From Bifidobacterium callitrichos DSM 23973 (lineage in GTDB: Bacteria > Actinomycetota > Actinomycetes > Actinomycetales > Bifidobacteriaceae): DNA of 64,000 bases. Shown here piece after piece: positions 51,115 through 60,900 of this stretch (the stretch's first letter is position 1; the number at the start of each line of letters is the position of its first letter). The stretch lies in assembly GCF_000741175.1 (NCBI RefSeq), contig NZ_JGYS01000022.1:160260-224259 (forward strand). The letters run 5' to 3'. Below the pieces are notes generated by a model. That model did no database searches, had not been told where the DNA came from, and saw only the letters and a list, made by a program, of their open reading frames with translations. The position numbers were made by a program, and so were the translations under genes.

Positions 51115-51211
51115 GATACCAGCGCTTGCTTTACGCGGAAAAACATGCGGCCGGACGCCTGTGCCCCCTAGAATGGCAGGAAAAGACCGCGAACGACCAA
51201 GAGGTTCCGAT

Positions 51212-52975
51212 ATGGACGAGAACGCAATTCACGAGTGGCTGATCAAATGCTTCGGCCCGGTCCAGGGCGAGATGGCGTGGCAGCAGATCTCCCAGCTGCC
51301 CGATTCGATCCGCGAGCAACTCATGAGCCAGGATCCGAGCACGCTGCCGAATCCGGCCGAGGTGCAGCAGATGATGGCCGCGTTCACGGCCGGCGGCCTC
51401 AACACGATGGGCGACATGGCCCACGTGGTCGAGGAGGGGCCGATCAACGTGAAGCTCGCCAAGTCGCTGGCATTGCAGCAGGCGAACGCGAACGGCTCGC
51501 GCACGTCGGTCTCCGCCGTGGAGGGCGGTGAGGTGCGTCGCGCGATGAGCGAGGCGAACCTGTGGCTCGACACCGCGTGCGAGTTCGATCCGGCGCCGGG
51601 AGAGGCGCAGGCGCTCACCCGCGCCGGTTGGGTGGAGGGCACGCTCGACGCGTGGGCGAAGTTCGCCTCCCCCGTGGCCGCGTCGATGGGCGATGCCCTG
51701 GCCGCGGTGATCTCGGAGCGTCTGGGCGATTCGTTCAACGGCGAGGTCGCAGGCATGTTCGCCGGCCCGATCCCGATTCCGATCCCGGACGGCATGAAGG
51801 ACCCGAAGCAGCTGGTCAAGCTGCTGGGCAACACCTCGTTCGCGATGCAGCTGGGCAACGCGGCCGGCACGCTGAGCCGCGAGGTGCACGGCGGCTTCGA
51901 CCAGGGCATCGCGCTGCTGTCCAATCCGGCGGGCGCACTGGTCGTGGAGAACGTCGAGGAGTACACGAAGCAGCTCAACGGCGAGGCCGGGGACGACTCC
52001 GGCGACGTCGGTGCCGGCGATACCACCAGCAATGGCACCGGCAATCCGATCGGGTTCACGTCGGCCGCCGCCCCGCAGGCCGAACCCAAGTCGGACGGCG
52101 GTGCCGACAACGACGCCGACAACGACGGCACCGATGCCGAGGGCACCGGTACGCCGCATCACCCGGCGTCAGACCCGCAGACCGAGGCGCTGTTCGCCGA
52201 GATCGTGCGCCCGAACGACACGATTCCGGCCGACGAGGTCATGTCGTTCCTCGCTCTGCGCGAGGCCGCGCACGCACGCCTCTACTCCGCCGTGCCGTGG
52301 CTGATGCCGCGATTCGAGGCGTTGATCGGCAAGTACGCGCGCGGCATCTCCATCGATCTGGATGCGATGGAGGAGCAGCTGCGCGACGCCGGCGCGCTCG
52401 ACCCGGATTCGATCTCCGACGCGGTGAACCTCACGAAGGTCGGCATTCCGGACACGCCCGAGCAGAAGGAGGCGCTGCGCTCGCTCGAAACCATGCTCGC
52501 GATGGTCGAGGGATGGGTCGACTGCGTGGTGTGGCGCGCCGGCATGGCGCACCTGCCGCATATCGAGCAGCTGCGTGAGATGATGCGCCGCGAGCGCGCG
52601 ACCGGAGGCCCGGCCGAGCGCACCTTCGAAAGCCTGCTCGGTCTGGAGCTGCGTCCGAAGCGCATGCGCGAGGCCGCGTCCCTGTGGGAGATGATCACCT
52701 CCGCCGAGGGCGTCGAGGGACGCGACTCGAAGTGGTCGCATCCGGATCTGCTGCCGACGCTGGCCGACGATACGACGGCGGCCGGCACCGCGGGCACGGC
52801 CGGCACCGGCCCGGATGCCGACACCGCCGACTCCTCCAAGGGGGAATCCTCCACCCAGTCGGGTGCGCAGGACTCCCCCACGACCGGCGGGTCCTCCGGG
52901 GCCGGCTCCACCGGCACCGACTGGGACGCCGAACTCTCCAAGCTCCTCGGCGAGGAGGGCGGCGAGGACGACTGA
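51212..52975 (+). CDS. Zincin_2-type (DUF2342) predicted metalloprotease-like protein
   Basis: A 587-aa actinobacterial protein. EVMSFLALREAAHARLYSAVPWL carries REAAH where zincin-fold proteases have HExxH, so the first His is replaced by Arg in this copy. A disordered Asp/Gly/Asn-rich stretch (residues about 280-345) and an acidic, Ser/Gly/Thr-rich tail frame the domain. ATG at 51212 follows AAGAGGTTC. It ends directly against the convergent ABC gene. Whether it hydrolyses peptides is doubtful. Confidence 0.7.
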   Translation: MDENAIHEWLIKCFGPVQGEMAWQQISQLPDSIREQLMSQDPSTLPNPAEVQQMMAAFTAGGLNTMGDMAHVVEEGPINVKLAKSLALQQANANGSRTSVSAVEGGEVRRAMSEANLWLDTACEFDPAPGEAQALTRAGWVEGTLDAWAKFASPVAASMGDALAAVISERLGDSFNGEVAGMFAGPIPIPIPDGMKDPKQLVKLLGNTSFAMQLGNAAGTLSREVHGGFDQGIALLSNPAGALVVENVEEYTKQLNGEAGDDSGDVGAGDTTSNGTGNPIGFTSAAAPQAEPKSDGGADNDADNDGTDAEGTGTPHHPASDPQTEALFAEIVRPNDTIPADEVMSFLALREAAHARLYSAVPWLMPRFEALIGKYARGISIDLDAMEEQLRDAGALDPDSISDAVNLTKVGIPDTPEQKEALRSLETMLAMVEGWVDCVVWRAGMAHLPHIEQLREMMRRERATGGPAERTFESLLGLELRPKRMREAASLWEMITSAEGVEGRDSKWSHPDLLPTLADDTTAAGTAGTAGTGPDADTADSSKGESSTQSGAQDSPTTGGSSGAGSTGTDWDAELSKLLGEEGGEDD

Positions 52976-55036
52976 TTACTCCAGCTCCACCGCGCCGGTG
53001 TAGAGCTGGTAATACTCGCCCTTCAGGGCGATGAGCTCGTCGTGGTTGCCGCGCTCGATGATGCGGCCATGGTCGAGGACCATGATCACGTCGGCGTTGC
53101 GCACGGTGGACAGGCGGTGGGCGATGACGAACACCGTGCGCCCCTTCATCAGCGCGTCCATGCCGGCCTGCACGACCTCCTCGGTGCGCGTGTCGATCGA
53201 CGAGGTGGCCTCGTCGAGGATCAGTGCCGGGGAGTCGGCCACGGCGGCGCGGGCGATCGAGATCAGCTGGCGCTGACCTTGCGACAGGCCCGAACCATCG
53301 CCCTCGAGCACGGTGGAATACCCCTGCGGCAGCATGCGGATGAAGCCGTCGGCGTTCACCAGTTTCGCCGCGGCGATGCACTCCTCGTCGGTGGCGTCAA
53401 GTCGACCGTAGCGGATGTTGTCCATCACGGTGCCGGTGAACAGGTTCACGTCCTGCAGCACGATGCCGAGCGAACGGCGCAGATCGGGCTTGGCGATGTT
53501 CTTCACGTCGATGCCGTCGTAGAGGATCTGGCCCTCCTGGATGTCGTAGAACCGGTTGATGAGGTTCGTGACGGTGGTCTTGCCGGCACCGGTCGCGCCC
53601 ACGAGCGCCATCTTCTGGCCCGGCTTGGCGAACCAGGTGATGTCGTGCAGGACCGGCTTGTCGGGGTTGTAGCCGAACGTGACGTCGGTGAAGCGCACAT
53701 CGCCCTGCAGCAGGGTGAGACGCCCGTCGGGCGAGGTGATGGCGTGTTCCCTGGCCTTGAGCGCGACCTCACGGGCCTTGCCGTGCAGCTTCTCGGCGGC
53801 CTTGATCGAACGCGTGCCGTCGTCGCCGGCCTCGCGCTTCCACGCCCAGTGGCCGGTCTCGTGGTCGACCTCGCGCATCGTCACGCCGTCCTCGCCGAGC
53901 TCGACGTTGACGAGCGTCACGGTGCCGCCGTCGATCTCGACCGGCTCGTCCATCAGCGCGAAGATGCGGGATGCGCCGGCCAGGGCCATCATCACCATGT
54001 TGAGCTGCATGGAGACCTGTCCGAGCGGGTTGATGTACGAGCGGGACAAGGTCAGCAGGGAGACCAGCGTGCCGATGGTCAGCGGGCCGGAGCCGGACAG
54101 GCCGAAGTTGCCCACGCCCGCCAGCGCCATCGCGCCGCCGATGATGGCGAGCAGGATGTAGAGCACGTAGCCCATGTTGCCGACGACCGGCATCGTGACG
54201 TTGCCCCACGTGTTCGCCTCGGCGGATGCGGCGAACAGCTCGTCGTTCTTCTCGTCGAAGGTCCTCTGCGTGGCGTCCTCGTGGTTGAAGACCTTGATGA
54301 CCTTCTGTCCGTTGACGGACTCCTCGACGAACGCGTTGACGTCGCCGATCCAGCGCTGCTGCTGGACGAAGAAGCGTCCGGCGCGGCCGACGATCGCCCT
54401 GATGATGAAGAACAGCATCACGGTGAACGCGAGCACGAACAGGGTCAGCGGCACGGACAGCCACAGCATCGAGATGACCGCGGCGAGCGCGGAGATCAGC
54501 GAGGCGAACATCTGCGGGAACGACTGGCTGATCGCCTGACGCAGGGTGTCGGTGTCGTTGGTGTAGTGGCTCATGATGTCGCCGTGCTCGTTGGTGTCGA
54601 AGTAGCGGATCGGCAGCTTCTGCTGGTGGGCGAACATGTCGTCGCGGATCTTCTTCAGGGTGCCCTGCTCGACGGCGACGATGAGGTACTGCCAAGCCCA
54701 CGACGCGACGATGCCGGCCACGTACAGGCAGCCCATCAGGGTGATGGCGCGGATCAGCGGGTTCCAGTCGGGGTTCGTTTCGCCGACCATCGGGATGATG
54801 TACGTGTCGATGAGCGACTGGAGGAACAGCGCCGATCCGGCCTGCGCCACCGCGCCGATGAGGATGCATGCGACGATGGTGACGACATGCCAGCGGTAGG
54901 AGAGGATGTAGCCGAAGAGGCGCTTGGTGGTGCCCGGCGCCGGCTTGCCCATGGCCGGCTTGCGGCCGTTGAAGGTCTGCTTGTCCCGCGCGTCGCGCGC
55001 GTCGCGGGTGTCGCGCTTGGTGTCGTTGCCGCTCAT
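52976..55036 (-). CDS. ABC exporter subunit with canonical ATPase site
   Basis: A 686-aa half-transporter: six membrane helices (residues about 40-350) and a nucleotide-binding domain. Walker A is GATGAGKTT, Walker B is ALILDEATSSID with the catalytic Glu, and IAHR supplies the His. The signature is LSQGQRQ rather than LSGGQ. About 70 extra residues link the two domains, as in heterodimeric multidrug exporters. ATG at 55036 overlaps the partner stop by four bases and follows GGAGGAG. The longer upstream frame is an antisense-like shadow of the partner gene. Confidence 0.92.
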   Translation of the reverse strand: MSGNDTKRDTRDARDARDKQTFNGRKPAMGKPAPGTTKRLFGYILSYRWHVVTIVACILIGAVAQAGSALFLQSLIDTYIIPMVGETNPDWNPLIRAITLMGCLYVAGIVASWAWQYLIVAVEQGTLKKIRDDMFAHQQKLPIRYFDTNEHGDIMSHYTNDTDTLRQAISQSFPQMFASLISALAAVISMLWLSVPLTLFVLAFTVMLFFIIRAIVGRAGRFFVQQQRWIGDVNAFVEESVNGQKVIKVFNHEDATQRTFDEKNDELFAASAEANTWGNVTMPVVGNMGYVLYILLAIIGGAMALAGVGNFGLSGSGPLTIGTLVSLLTLSRSYINPLGQVSMQLNMVMMALAGASRIFALMDEPVEIDGGTVTLVNVELGEDGVTMREVDHETGHWAWKREAGDDGTRSIKAAEKLHGKAREVALKAREHAITSPDGRLTLLQGDVRFTDVTFGYNPDKPVLHDITWFAKPGQKMALVGATGAGKTTVTNLINRFYDIQEGQILYDGIDVKNIAKPDLRRSLGIVLQDVNLFTGTVMDNIRYGRLDATDEECIAAAKLVNADGFIRMLPQGYSTVLEGDGSGLSQGQRQLISIARAAVADSPALILDEATSSIDTRTEEVVQAGMDALMKGRTVFVIAHRLSTVRNADVIMVLDHGRIIERGNHDELIALKGEYYQLYTGAVELE

Positions 55037-56973
55037 CGGGTCTCCTCCTTTGCTTCCTGGTCCTTTGCTTCCTGTTCTGCCTGTTCGAGCCGGTCGAGTT
55101 CGGCCTGTCCGGCGGCGGTGTTGCGGGTCTGCGACTCGTAGATGGATCGGTATTCGTCGCAGGTCTTGAGCAGCTCGTCGTGCGTGCCGCGCGCCATGAT
55201 GCGTCCGTTGTCCATGACGAGGATCATGTCGGATTCCTGCACGGAGGCGACGCGCTGGGCGATGATGATCTTCGTCGTGTCCGGGATCTCGTGGTGGAAG
55301 GCCTCGCGGATGAGCTTGTCGGTCTTCGTGTCGACGGCCGAAGTGGAGTCGTCGAGGATGAGGATCTTCGGCTTCTTCAGGAGCGCGCGGGCGATGCACA
55401 GACGCTGGCGCTGGCCGCCGGAGACGTTGGTGCCGCCCTGTTCGATGTACGTGTCGTAGCCCTTGGGGAACTCGTTCACGAATCCGTCGGCCTGCGCGAG
55501 CTGGCAGGCATGGCGGATCTCCTCGTCCGTGGCCTTGGGGTTGCCCCACTTGAGGTTCTCGGTGATCGTGCCGGAGAAGAGGATGTTCTTCTGCAGCACC
55601 ATCGCCACCTGATCGCGCAGGGTCTCCAGATCGTAGTCGCGCACGTCGCGGCCGCCGACCTTGAGGCAGCCGCCGGTCACGTCGTAGAGGCGCGGGATGA
55701 GCTGGACGAGGCTCGACTTGGCGGAGCCGGTGCCGCCGACGATGCCGACGGTCGCGCCGGACGGGATCGTCAGGTTGATGTCGTCGAGCACCGGATTCTC
55801 GGAGTTGTCCGAGTAGCGGAACATGACGTGGTCGAATTCGATGGAGCCGTCGGCGACCTCCATGACCGGCTCGGCCGGGTCGACGACGGTGCTCTCCTCC
55901 TGCAGCACCTGGCAGATGCGTTCGGCGGAGGCCTGGGAGATGATGATCATGACGAAGATCATCGAGAGCATCATCATGGCCATGAGGATCTGCATCGCGT
56001 AGGTGACGAGGGCCGTCAGGTCGCCGGTGGTCAGTCCCATGGCGGCGTTGTTGCCGGAGGCGACGATCTGCTGGGCGCCCATCCACGAGATCATGATCAT
56101 CGAGGCGTAGATGCAGAACATCATGATCGGGCTGTTGAAGCTCATGATGCGTTCGGCGAGCTTGAAGTCCTTGAAGATGCGCTGCGAGATGCGGTCGAAC
56201 TTGGAGACCTCGAAGTCCTCGCGGTTGTAGGACTTGACCACGCGGATGCCCTGCAGGTTCTCGTCGACGACGTTGTTCAGGGCGTCGTACGTGTGGAACA
56301 CGCGCTCGAAGACCGGATGGACGAGCACGGCGAGTCCGCACAGGCCGATCGCCAGGATCGGGATGCAGGCGAGGAACACCATCGAGATCGACGGGGAGAT
56401 GCGGAACGAGAAAATCCAGGCGACGATCACCATGATCGGGGCCCGCACGCCCATGCGGATCATCATGCCGTACGCCATCTGCAGGTTCGTCACGTCGGTC
56501 GTCAGACGGGTGATGATCGAGCCGGTGGAGAAGCGGTCGATGTTGGTGAAGCTGAACGCCTGCACCTTCTCGAACTGATCGTGGCGCAGGTTCCTGGCGA
56601 AGCCGGCGGCCGCGATCGCCGCGAACTTTCCAGCGAGGAAGCCGGTGATGAGCGAGACCGCCGAGCAGCACAGGAGGATCAGGCCGAACTTGACGATGGC
56701 GTTCATGTTGCCGCCGGTGACGCCCTGATCGATCAGCGAGGCCATGACCGTGGGGATCACGATCTCCAGCACGCTCTCGACGACGACGAACAGCGGCGTC
56801 AGCAGGCTTTCCTTCTTGTATTCGCGCATCGATCCGGCCAGCGTGCGGATGATGTGCTTCGGTCTGGCGGGCGCCACGGCCTTGCGGGACCTTTCGATCG
56901 CGGCCTCGGTCGCGGCCGCCTCGGCGTCCGTGCCCCCCGCGGCCGCGGTCTTCGTTGAAGTGTTGTCGCTCAC
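55033..56973 (-). CDS. ABC exporter subunit with degenerate ATPase site
   Basis: A 646-aa half-transporter. Walker A is GGTGSAKSS and the signature VSGGQRQ is canonical, but Walker B reads ILILDDSTSAVD (Asp instead of Glu) and the switch is IIAQR (Gln instead of His). With its partner this gives one active and one degenerate site, as in BmrC/BmrD and LmrC/LmrD multidrug exporters. A Glu/Ala/Gln-rich helix forms the C-terminus. GTG at 56973 overlaps the MarR gene by four bases after GGAGGAGC. Confidence 0.92.
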   Translation of the reverse strand: MSDNTSTKTAAAGGTDAEAAATEAAIERSRKAVAPARPKHIIRTLAGSMREYKKESLLTPLFVVVESVLEIVIPTVMASLIDQGVTGGNMNAIVKFGLILLCCSAVSLITGFLAGKFAAIAAAGFARNLRHDQFEKVQAFSFTNIDRFSTGSIITRLTTDVTNLQMAYGMMIRMGVRAPIMVIVAWIFSFRISPSISMVFLACIPILAIGLCGLAVLVHPVFERVFHTYDALNNVVDENLQGIRVVKSYNREDFEVSKFDRISQRIFKDFKLAERIMSFNSPIMMFCIYASMIMISWMGAQQIVASGNNAAMGLTTGDLTALVTYAMQILMAMMMLSMIFVMIIISQASAERICQVLQEESTVVDPAEPVMEVADGSIEFDHVMFRYSDNSENPVLDDINLTIPSGATVGIVGGTGSAKSSLVQLIPRLYDVTGGCLKVGGRDVRDYDLETLRDQVAMVLQKNILFSGTITENLKWGNPKATDEEIRHACQLAQADGFVNEFPKGYDTYIEQGGTNVSGGQRQRLCIARALLKKPKILILDDSTSAVDTKTDKLIREAFHHEIPDTTKIIIAQRVASVQESDMILVMDNGRIMARGTHDELLKTCDEYRSIYESQTRNTAAGQAELDRLEQAEQEAKDQEAKEETR

Positions 56974-57533
56974 TCGTGCTCCTCCTTCGTTTCGTTCGTA
57001 TCCATGTCGTTTTCTTCGGCCCTGTCGGCTCCGTCGCTGGCGAATCCACCGGTGCCAGCAGTCCCGTCATCGGCGGATTCGCGTTCCTCGAACTCGCACC
57101 GCGCGGCGTCGATGTTCGCCCGCATGCGCTCGACGTAGCCGGCGAGCGCCGCACGCTCCTCGTCCGAGAACCCCTCGACCAGTCTTTGCTCGATCCGCTC
57201 GCCGTTCTCGACGAGGATGCTGACGATGGCATCGGCCTTGTCGGTCAGGACGATCTTCTTGAGCCGGGCGTCATGCTCCACCGGCACTCGTTCGATCAGA
57301 CCCTTCTTCTCCATCAGCGCGAGCACGCGCGAGGCGGTGGACCGCGTGATGCAGAACTTCTGTTCGATCGTGTGCTGGTAGATGTCGCGATCGCGGTTGC
57401 GGGCGAGGAACATGATGATGCGGGCGTTGCCGCCGGTGGCGATGCGCGCCGTTTCGGGCATCGTCTCGCTCAGCAGGCGGTTGAGCGATTTGACCAGGGC
57501 CCTCAGGTCGAAGCTGAGGATGTGTTTGTCCAT
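56970..57533 (-). CDS. MarR-family regulator of the ABC exporter
   Basis: A 187-aa MarR protein: YQHTIEQKFCITRSTASRVLALMEKKGLIERVPVEHDARLKKIVLTDKA spans helix-turn-helix and wing (residues about 50-98), and an acidic tail follows residue 150. MarR proteins sense phenolic or drug-like ligands and usually repress an adjacent exporter. The gene begins the leftward operon and overlaps the first exporter gene. Two perfect palindromes upstream are its likely operators. Confidence 0.9.
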   Translation of the reverse strand: MDKHILSFDLRALVKSLNRLLSETMPETARIATGGNARIIMFLARNRDRDIYQHTIEQKFCITRSTASRVLALMEKKGLIERVPVEHDARLKKIVLTDKADAIVSILVENGERIEQRLVEGFSDEERAALAGYVERMRANIDAARCEFEERESADDGTAGTGGFASDGADRAEENDMDTNETKEEHE

Positions 57534-57649
57534 ATCTCCTCACTTCACTGCCGTTGATCCGCGACGAACCGTCTTGACGTACTGCCCTGCACTGCAGGAC
57601 CCTGCAGGGCGGTGTCGCACTTGCGTCGACGGTCCATCACAGATGAATT

Positions 57650-57716
57650 GTTGCATATGCAACCTTTACCGACGGCCATGGTAATACGTTCCGTATACAA
57701 CAGTTGCATATGCAAC
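57650..57716. promoter_or_regulatory. Two perfect MarR-type palindromes
   Basis: GTTGCATATGCAAC occurs at 57650-57663 and 57703-57716. Both are self-complementary over 14 bp and lie 53 bp apart, close to five helical turns, upstream of the MarR gene. Promoter elements between them are not clear. Confidence 0.75.
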
Positions 57717-57719
57717 AAT

Positions 57720-58372
57720 CGGCGTGTCGCGCGACCGAGGACCGCCGACGACACGGCATCGGGGCACGACATCGGCCTTCACGCGGGGAGACCTTCGCCA
57801 GTCACAATCACCTGTCTCCGTTTCAGCGGCGGACGTGGAAAACCCTGCTTCGCCACCTTCACGCCCGTTGCCATAACCCGATCATTGCGGCCGTATTGGC
57901 GTGATGTGGCAAAATCCGCTGCCACAAGTGTTCGAAAACGGGATTCCGGGCGAGTCGTGACAGCATGCTCCAGAAGCACTTGAGGACCGATTCAAATAAA
58001 ATGGCGGAATTCCAAGGATTCGGCAATGGGAGGTACGCCACGACGCTTGCATTACGCCGATTTCGTCGTGTTGTGGCCGGACCTGTTGCCACAAGTGTTC
58101 GAAAAAGCGAAATCGTCGATCCCGTGGCAGGGATTCCCGCCACAGGATCGCACAAGTACGGTTCCGGTCGTGTTGTGGAAACGCAGGGGGCCACAACAGC
58201 GCGGAATCGGCGCGCAGTGCAAGTTGTGGCAGCGAGTTGTGGCAGAAACGCCCCGTGGCAGAAACGCCCTGTGGCAGAAACGCCCCGACACCGAGTGCCT
58301 TTTTCTTTCCCGCCGGCAACACGACTGCCGGCAAGAGTCACCGGACACCGCAGAGGACGCGAAGTGACACTG
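57720..58372. repeat. Non-coding region filled with TGTGGC/GCCACA repeats
   Basis: CCACAAGTGTTCGAAAA occurs at about 57920 and 58094. Many TTGTGGC and GCCACAA boxes form facing pairs, for example around GTTGTGGCCGGACCTGTTGCC (58072-58092). A 16-bp unit, TGTGGCAGAAACGCCC, is repeated three times in tandem at 58238-58285. No frame across these 650 bp resembles a protein. Confidence 0.65.
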
Positions 58373-60781
58373 TCACGCCACGGTGAAGGTGGTGCGCTTC
58401 AGGTCCTCGCGCCTCGACGAGTGGCCGATGAGCAGTTCGAACTCGCCGGGTTCGACGACGCGGTTGGCATCCGGGTCGACGATCGTGCATGCGGCGACCG
58501 GGATGTCGAAGGCAACGGTCCGGGTCTCGCCGGGCTGGAGGTCGACGCGGCGGAAGGCCTTGAGCTCGCGGTCCGTCCAGCTGTACGAGGTGACGAGGTC
58601 GCCGATGTACGCCTGCACGATCTCGGTGCCCTCGCGCTCGCCCGTGTTGGTCAGGGTGATTTCGGCGTGCACGGTGTCGGTCTCGGCGAACGTGCCGTCG
58701 GCGTTGCTCGCGCCGCCGGTGATGACCGGATCACCGTATGCGAACGTCGTGTAGGACAGGCCCTCGCCGAACGCGAACGCCGGATCCTGCGTGAGATCGG
58801 CGTAGCGGTTGCCGTGCTGGCCGCGGATCTGGTTGTAGTAGACGGGCAGCTGGCCCACGTGGCGCGGGAAGGTGATCGGCAGCCTGCCGGACGGCTCGGT
58901 GACGCCCAGCACGATCTCGGCGACGGCGCGGCCGCCCTCCATGCCCGGGTTGGCGGCCCACAGGATCGATCCGATGCCGGACTCGGGGTCGCTCACGCGC
59001 TTGGCGAAGACGCCGTTCTCGCCGGCGATGGAGGCGGGGAACACCTGCGGCTTGGAGCTGACCAGCACGGTGACCATCGGCTTGCCGGTCTCCCTGGACA
59101 CGGCCGCGAGCGCGTCGAGCAGCGCGTTCTGGCCGCCGAGCAGGTCGAGGGTGGCGGTGGAGCAGCCTTCGCCGATCAACTGGACCACGTCTCCGACCAC
59201 GGCGACGATCAGGTCGGACCGGCGGGCGTTGGCAACCGCCTCGTCGATGAGCTTGCGGTCGCCGGATGCGGCCACGCCGACCTTCGGGCGCGGCTGTCCG
59301 TCCGGGTAGAACTCGCCCGCCGGGTCGGGGACGAGGTCGATGATGTTCGCGCCGCGCGAGTAGACGACCTCGCATTCGTCGCCGGCGATCTGGCGGAAGC
59401 CGTCGAGCACGGTGGTGATCATGTCGCGCGGCTGGCCGTCCGGCATCCAGGAGACCTGTCCGGAGTTGCCGGTCCAATCGCCCAGCTGGTTCTGCGCGTC
59501 GTCGGCGAGCGGTCCGATCACGGCGATGCGCCGCTTGCGTCCATCGTCGGCGCCGTCATCGGCGCCGACGGCGTTGGCGTCGAACGGCAGGCCGCCGTCG
59601 TTGCGCAGCAGTACGACGGACTCGCGGGCGAGTTCGAGGTTGGCCCGGCGATGCGCCTCGCATCCGATGACGGCCTTGATGCGCTCCTCGTCCGGCAGGC
59701 GAGGATCCTCGAACAGGCCGAGGCGGAACTTGAGAGCCAGAATGCGGGAGACGGCCTCGTCAATCAGCGATTCGTCCAGCAGACCAGTGCGCACGGCCTC
59801 GATCGCTCCCTCGTAGAACTGCGGGGTGGTCATGATCAGGTCGTTGCCGGCCTTGACGGCGTCGGCCGCGGCGTGCACGTAGTCCGGCTTGACGTGCTGC
59901 TCCCAGACGGAGCGTCCCACGTTGTCCCAGTCGGTGATGAGCGTGCCGTTGTACTGCCATGCGCCGCGCAGCTTGTCGGTGAGCAGCCACTTGTTGAACG
60001 TGACGGGCACGCCGTCGATGGACTCGTAGCCGAGCATGAACGTGCCGCATCCCTCCTTGGCCACTCGCTCGAACGGTGGCAGGAACCACGATTCGAGCTT
60101 GCGGTGGCTCAGGTCGGCCTCCGAGGCGTCGCGGCCTCCCTGGGTTTCGGAGTATCCGGCGAAGTGCTTGGCGCAGGCGAGGATCGCATCCTTGGGCAGG
60201 GGGTCACCGGCCTTGGCGCCGCCCTGATAGCCCCTGACCATGGCGGAGGCGAATTCGCCGATCAGCGTCGGATCCTCGCCGAAGGTCTCGTCGACGCGGC
60301 CCCAACGGGTGTCGCGGGCGATGCACAGGACCGGGGAGAACGTCCAGTGCACGCCGGTGCAGGACACCTCTTCGGCGGTGGCGCGTGCGGCCGCCTCGAC
60401 CTTGGCGGGGTCCCAGCTGACGGCCATGCCCAGCTGGGAGGGGAAGATCGTGGCGCCGGGCCAGAACGAGTAGCCGTGGATACAGTCGTCGCCGATGATC
60501 AGGGGGATGCCGAGTCGGGTCTTCTCGTTGACGATGTCGACGGCGAGGGACAGGTCCTTGCGGCTGGTGTGCAGGATAGAGCCGACGTGCCTGTTCACGA
60601 TGAGATCGTTGAGATCGTTGCTGCGCGCGTCGAGCTGCATCATCTGGCCGACCTTCTCCTCGAGACTCATGCGGGAGATGAGGTCGGCGATGCGCTCGGA
60701 GTCGGGCAGGTCGGGGTTCCTGTACGGCGCGTCGGCGGCGACGGGTGTGTAGGGAGTCTGGTTGGCCGTTTCCTTGGTCAT
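58373..60781 (-). CDS. GH3 beta-glycosidase, cytoplasmic
   Basis: An 802-aa GH3 enzyme. The (alpha/beta)8 domain begins after RIADLISRMSLEEKVGQMMQ; the nucleophile is Asp284 in LITDWDNVG. An alpha/beta sandwich (RIAVIGPLADDAQNQLGDWTG) and a C-terminal fibronectin-like domain (LTNTGEREGTEIVQAYIGD) complete the usual architecture. There is no signal peptide. GFGEGLSYT-like AFGEGLSYTTFAYG is typical of beta-glucosidases and beta-xylosidases, which cannot be separated here. ATG at 60781 follows GAAAGGAAC. Confidence 0.92.
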   Translation of the reverse strand: MTKETANQTPYTPVAADAPYRNPDLPDSERIADLISRMSLEEKVGQMMQLDARSNDLNDLIVNRHVGSILHTSRKDLSLAVDIVNEKTRLGIPLIIGDDCIHGYSFWPGATIFPSQLGMAVSWDPAKVEAAARATAEEVSCTGVHWTFSPVLCIARDTRWGRVDETFGEDPTLIGEFASAMVRGYQGGAKAGDPLPKDAILACAKHFAGYSETQGGRDASEADLSHRKLESWFLPPFERVAKEGCGTFMLGYESIDGVPVTFNKWLLTDKLRGAWQYNGTLITDWDNVGRSVWEQHVKPDYVHAAADAVKAGNDLIMTTPQFYEGAIEAVRTGLLDESLIDEAVSRILALKFRLGLFEDPRLPDEERIKAVIGCEAHRRANLELARESVVLLRNDGGLPFDANAVGADDGADDGRKRRIAVIGPLADDAQNQLGDWTGNSGQVSWMPDGQPRDMITTVLDGFRQIAGDECEVVYSRGANIIDLVPDPAGEFYPDGQPRPKVGVAASGDRKLIDEAVANARRSDLIVAVVGDVVQLIGEGCSTATLDLLGGQNALLDALAAVSRETGKPMVTVLVSSKPQVFPASIAGENGVFAKRVSDPESGIGSILWAANPGMEGGRAVAEIVLGVTEPSGRLPITFPRHVGQLPVYYNQIRGQHGNRYADLTQDPAFAFGEGLSYTTFAYGDPVITGGASNADGTFAETDTVHAEITLTNTGEREGTEIVQAYIGDLVTSYSWTDRELKAFRRVDLQPGETRTVAFDIPVAACTIVDPDANRVVEPGEFELLIGHSSRREDLKRTTFTVA

Positions 60782-60818
60782 GGCTGTGTTCCTTTCGGCT
60801 GGAATGAGCGGAAAGCAA

Positions 60819-60853
60819 ATGGGCGAGGTGACCAGCGGTGTCACCTCGCCCAT
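60819..60853 (-). terminator. Hairpin between the ligase-family gene and the GH3 gene
   Basis: ATGGGCGAGGTGAC and GTCACCTCGCCCAT form a perfect 14-bp stem across seven bases. On the minus strand it is followed by TTGCTTTCC. It probably ends transcription of the upstream ligase-family gene. Confidence 0.7.
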
Positions 60854-60868
60854 GCACGAGCCCATAGT

Positions 60869-60900
60869 ATCCCTTTGAGATCCCTTTGAGATCCCTTTAG
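60869..60900. repeat. Three tandem 11-bp repeats at the ligase-family stop codon
   Basis: ATCCCTTTGAG is repeated at 60869, 60880 and, shortened, at 60891, where it contains the TAA stop of the leftward gene. Confidence 0.75.

Noticed and set aside
52976..57232. A 1418-residue open frame on the minus strand
   Set aside because: The true gene starts at 55036. The upstream part is a shadow of the partner ABC gene in another frame, with Arg/His-rich nonsense composition.
58238..58285. CRISPR or minisatellite at the three TGTGGCAGAAACGCCC units
   Set aside because: Units are directly adjacent without spacers, so this is only a short tandem repeat.
57965..60889. A 974-residue plus-strand frame opposite the GH3 gene
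   Set aside because: Antisense shadow; its first part crosses the repeat-filled intergenic region and has no known motif.
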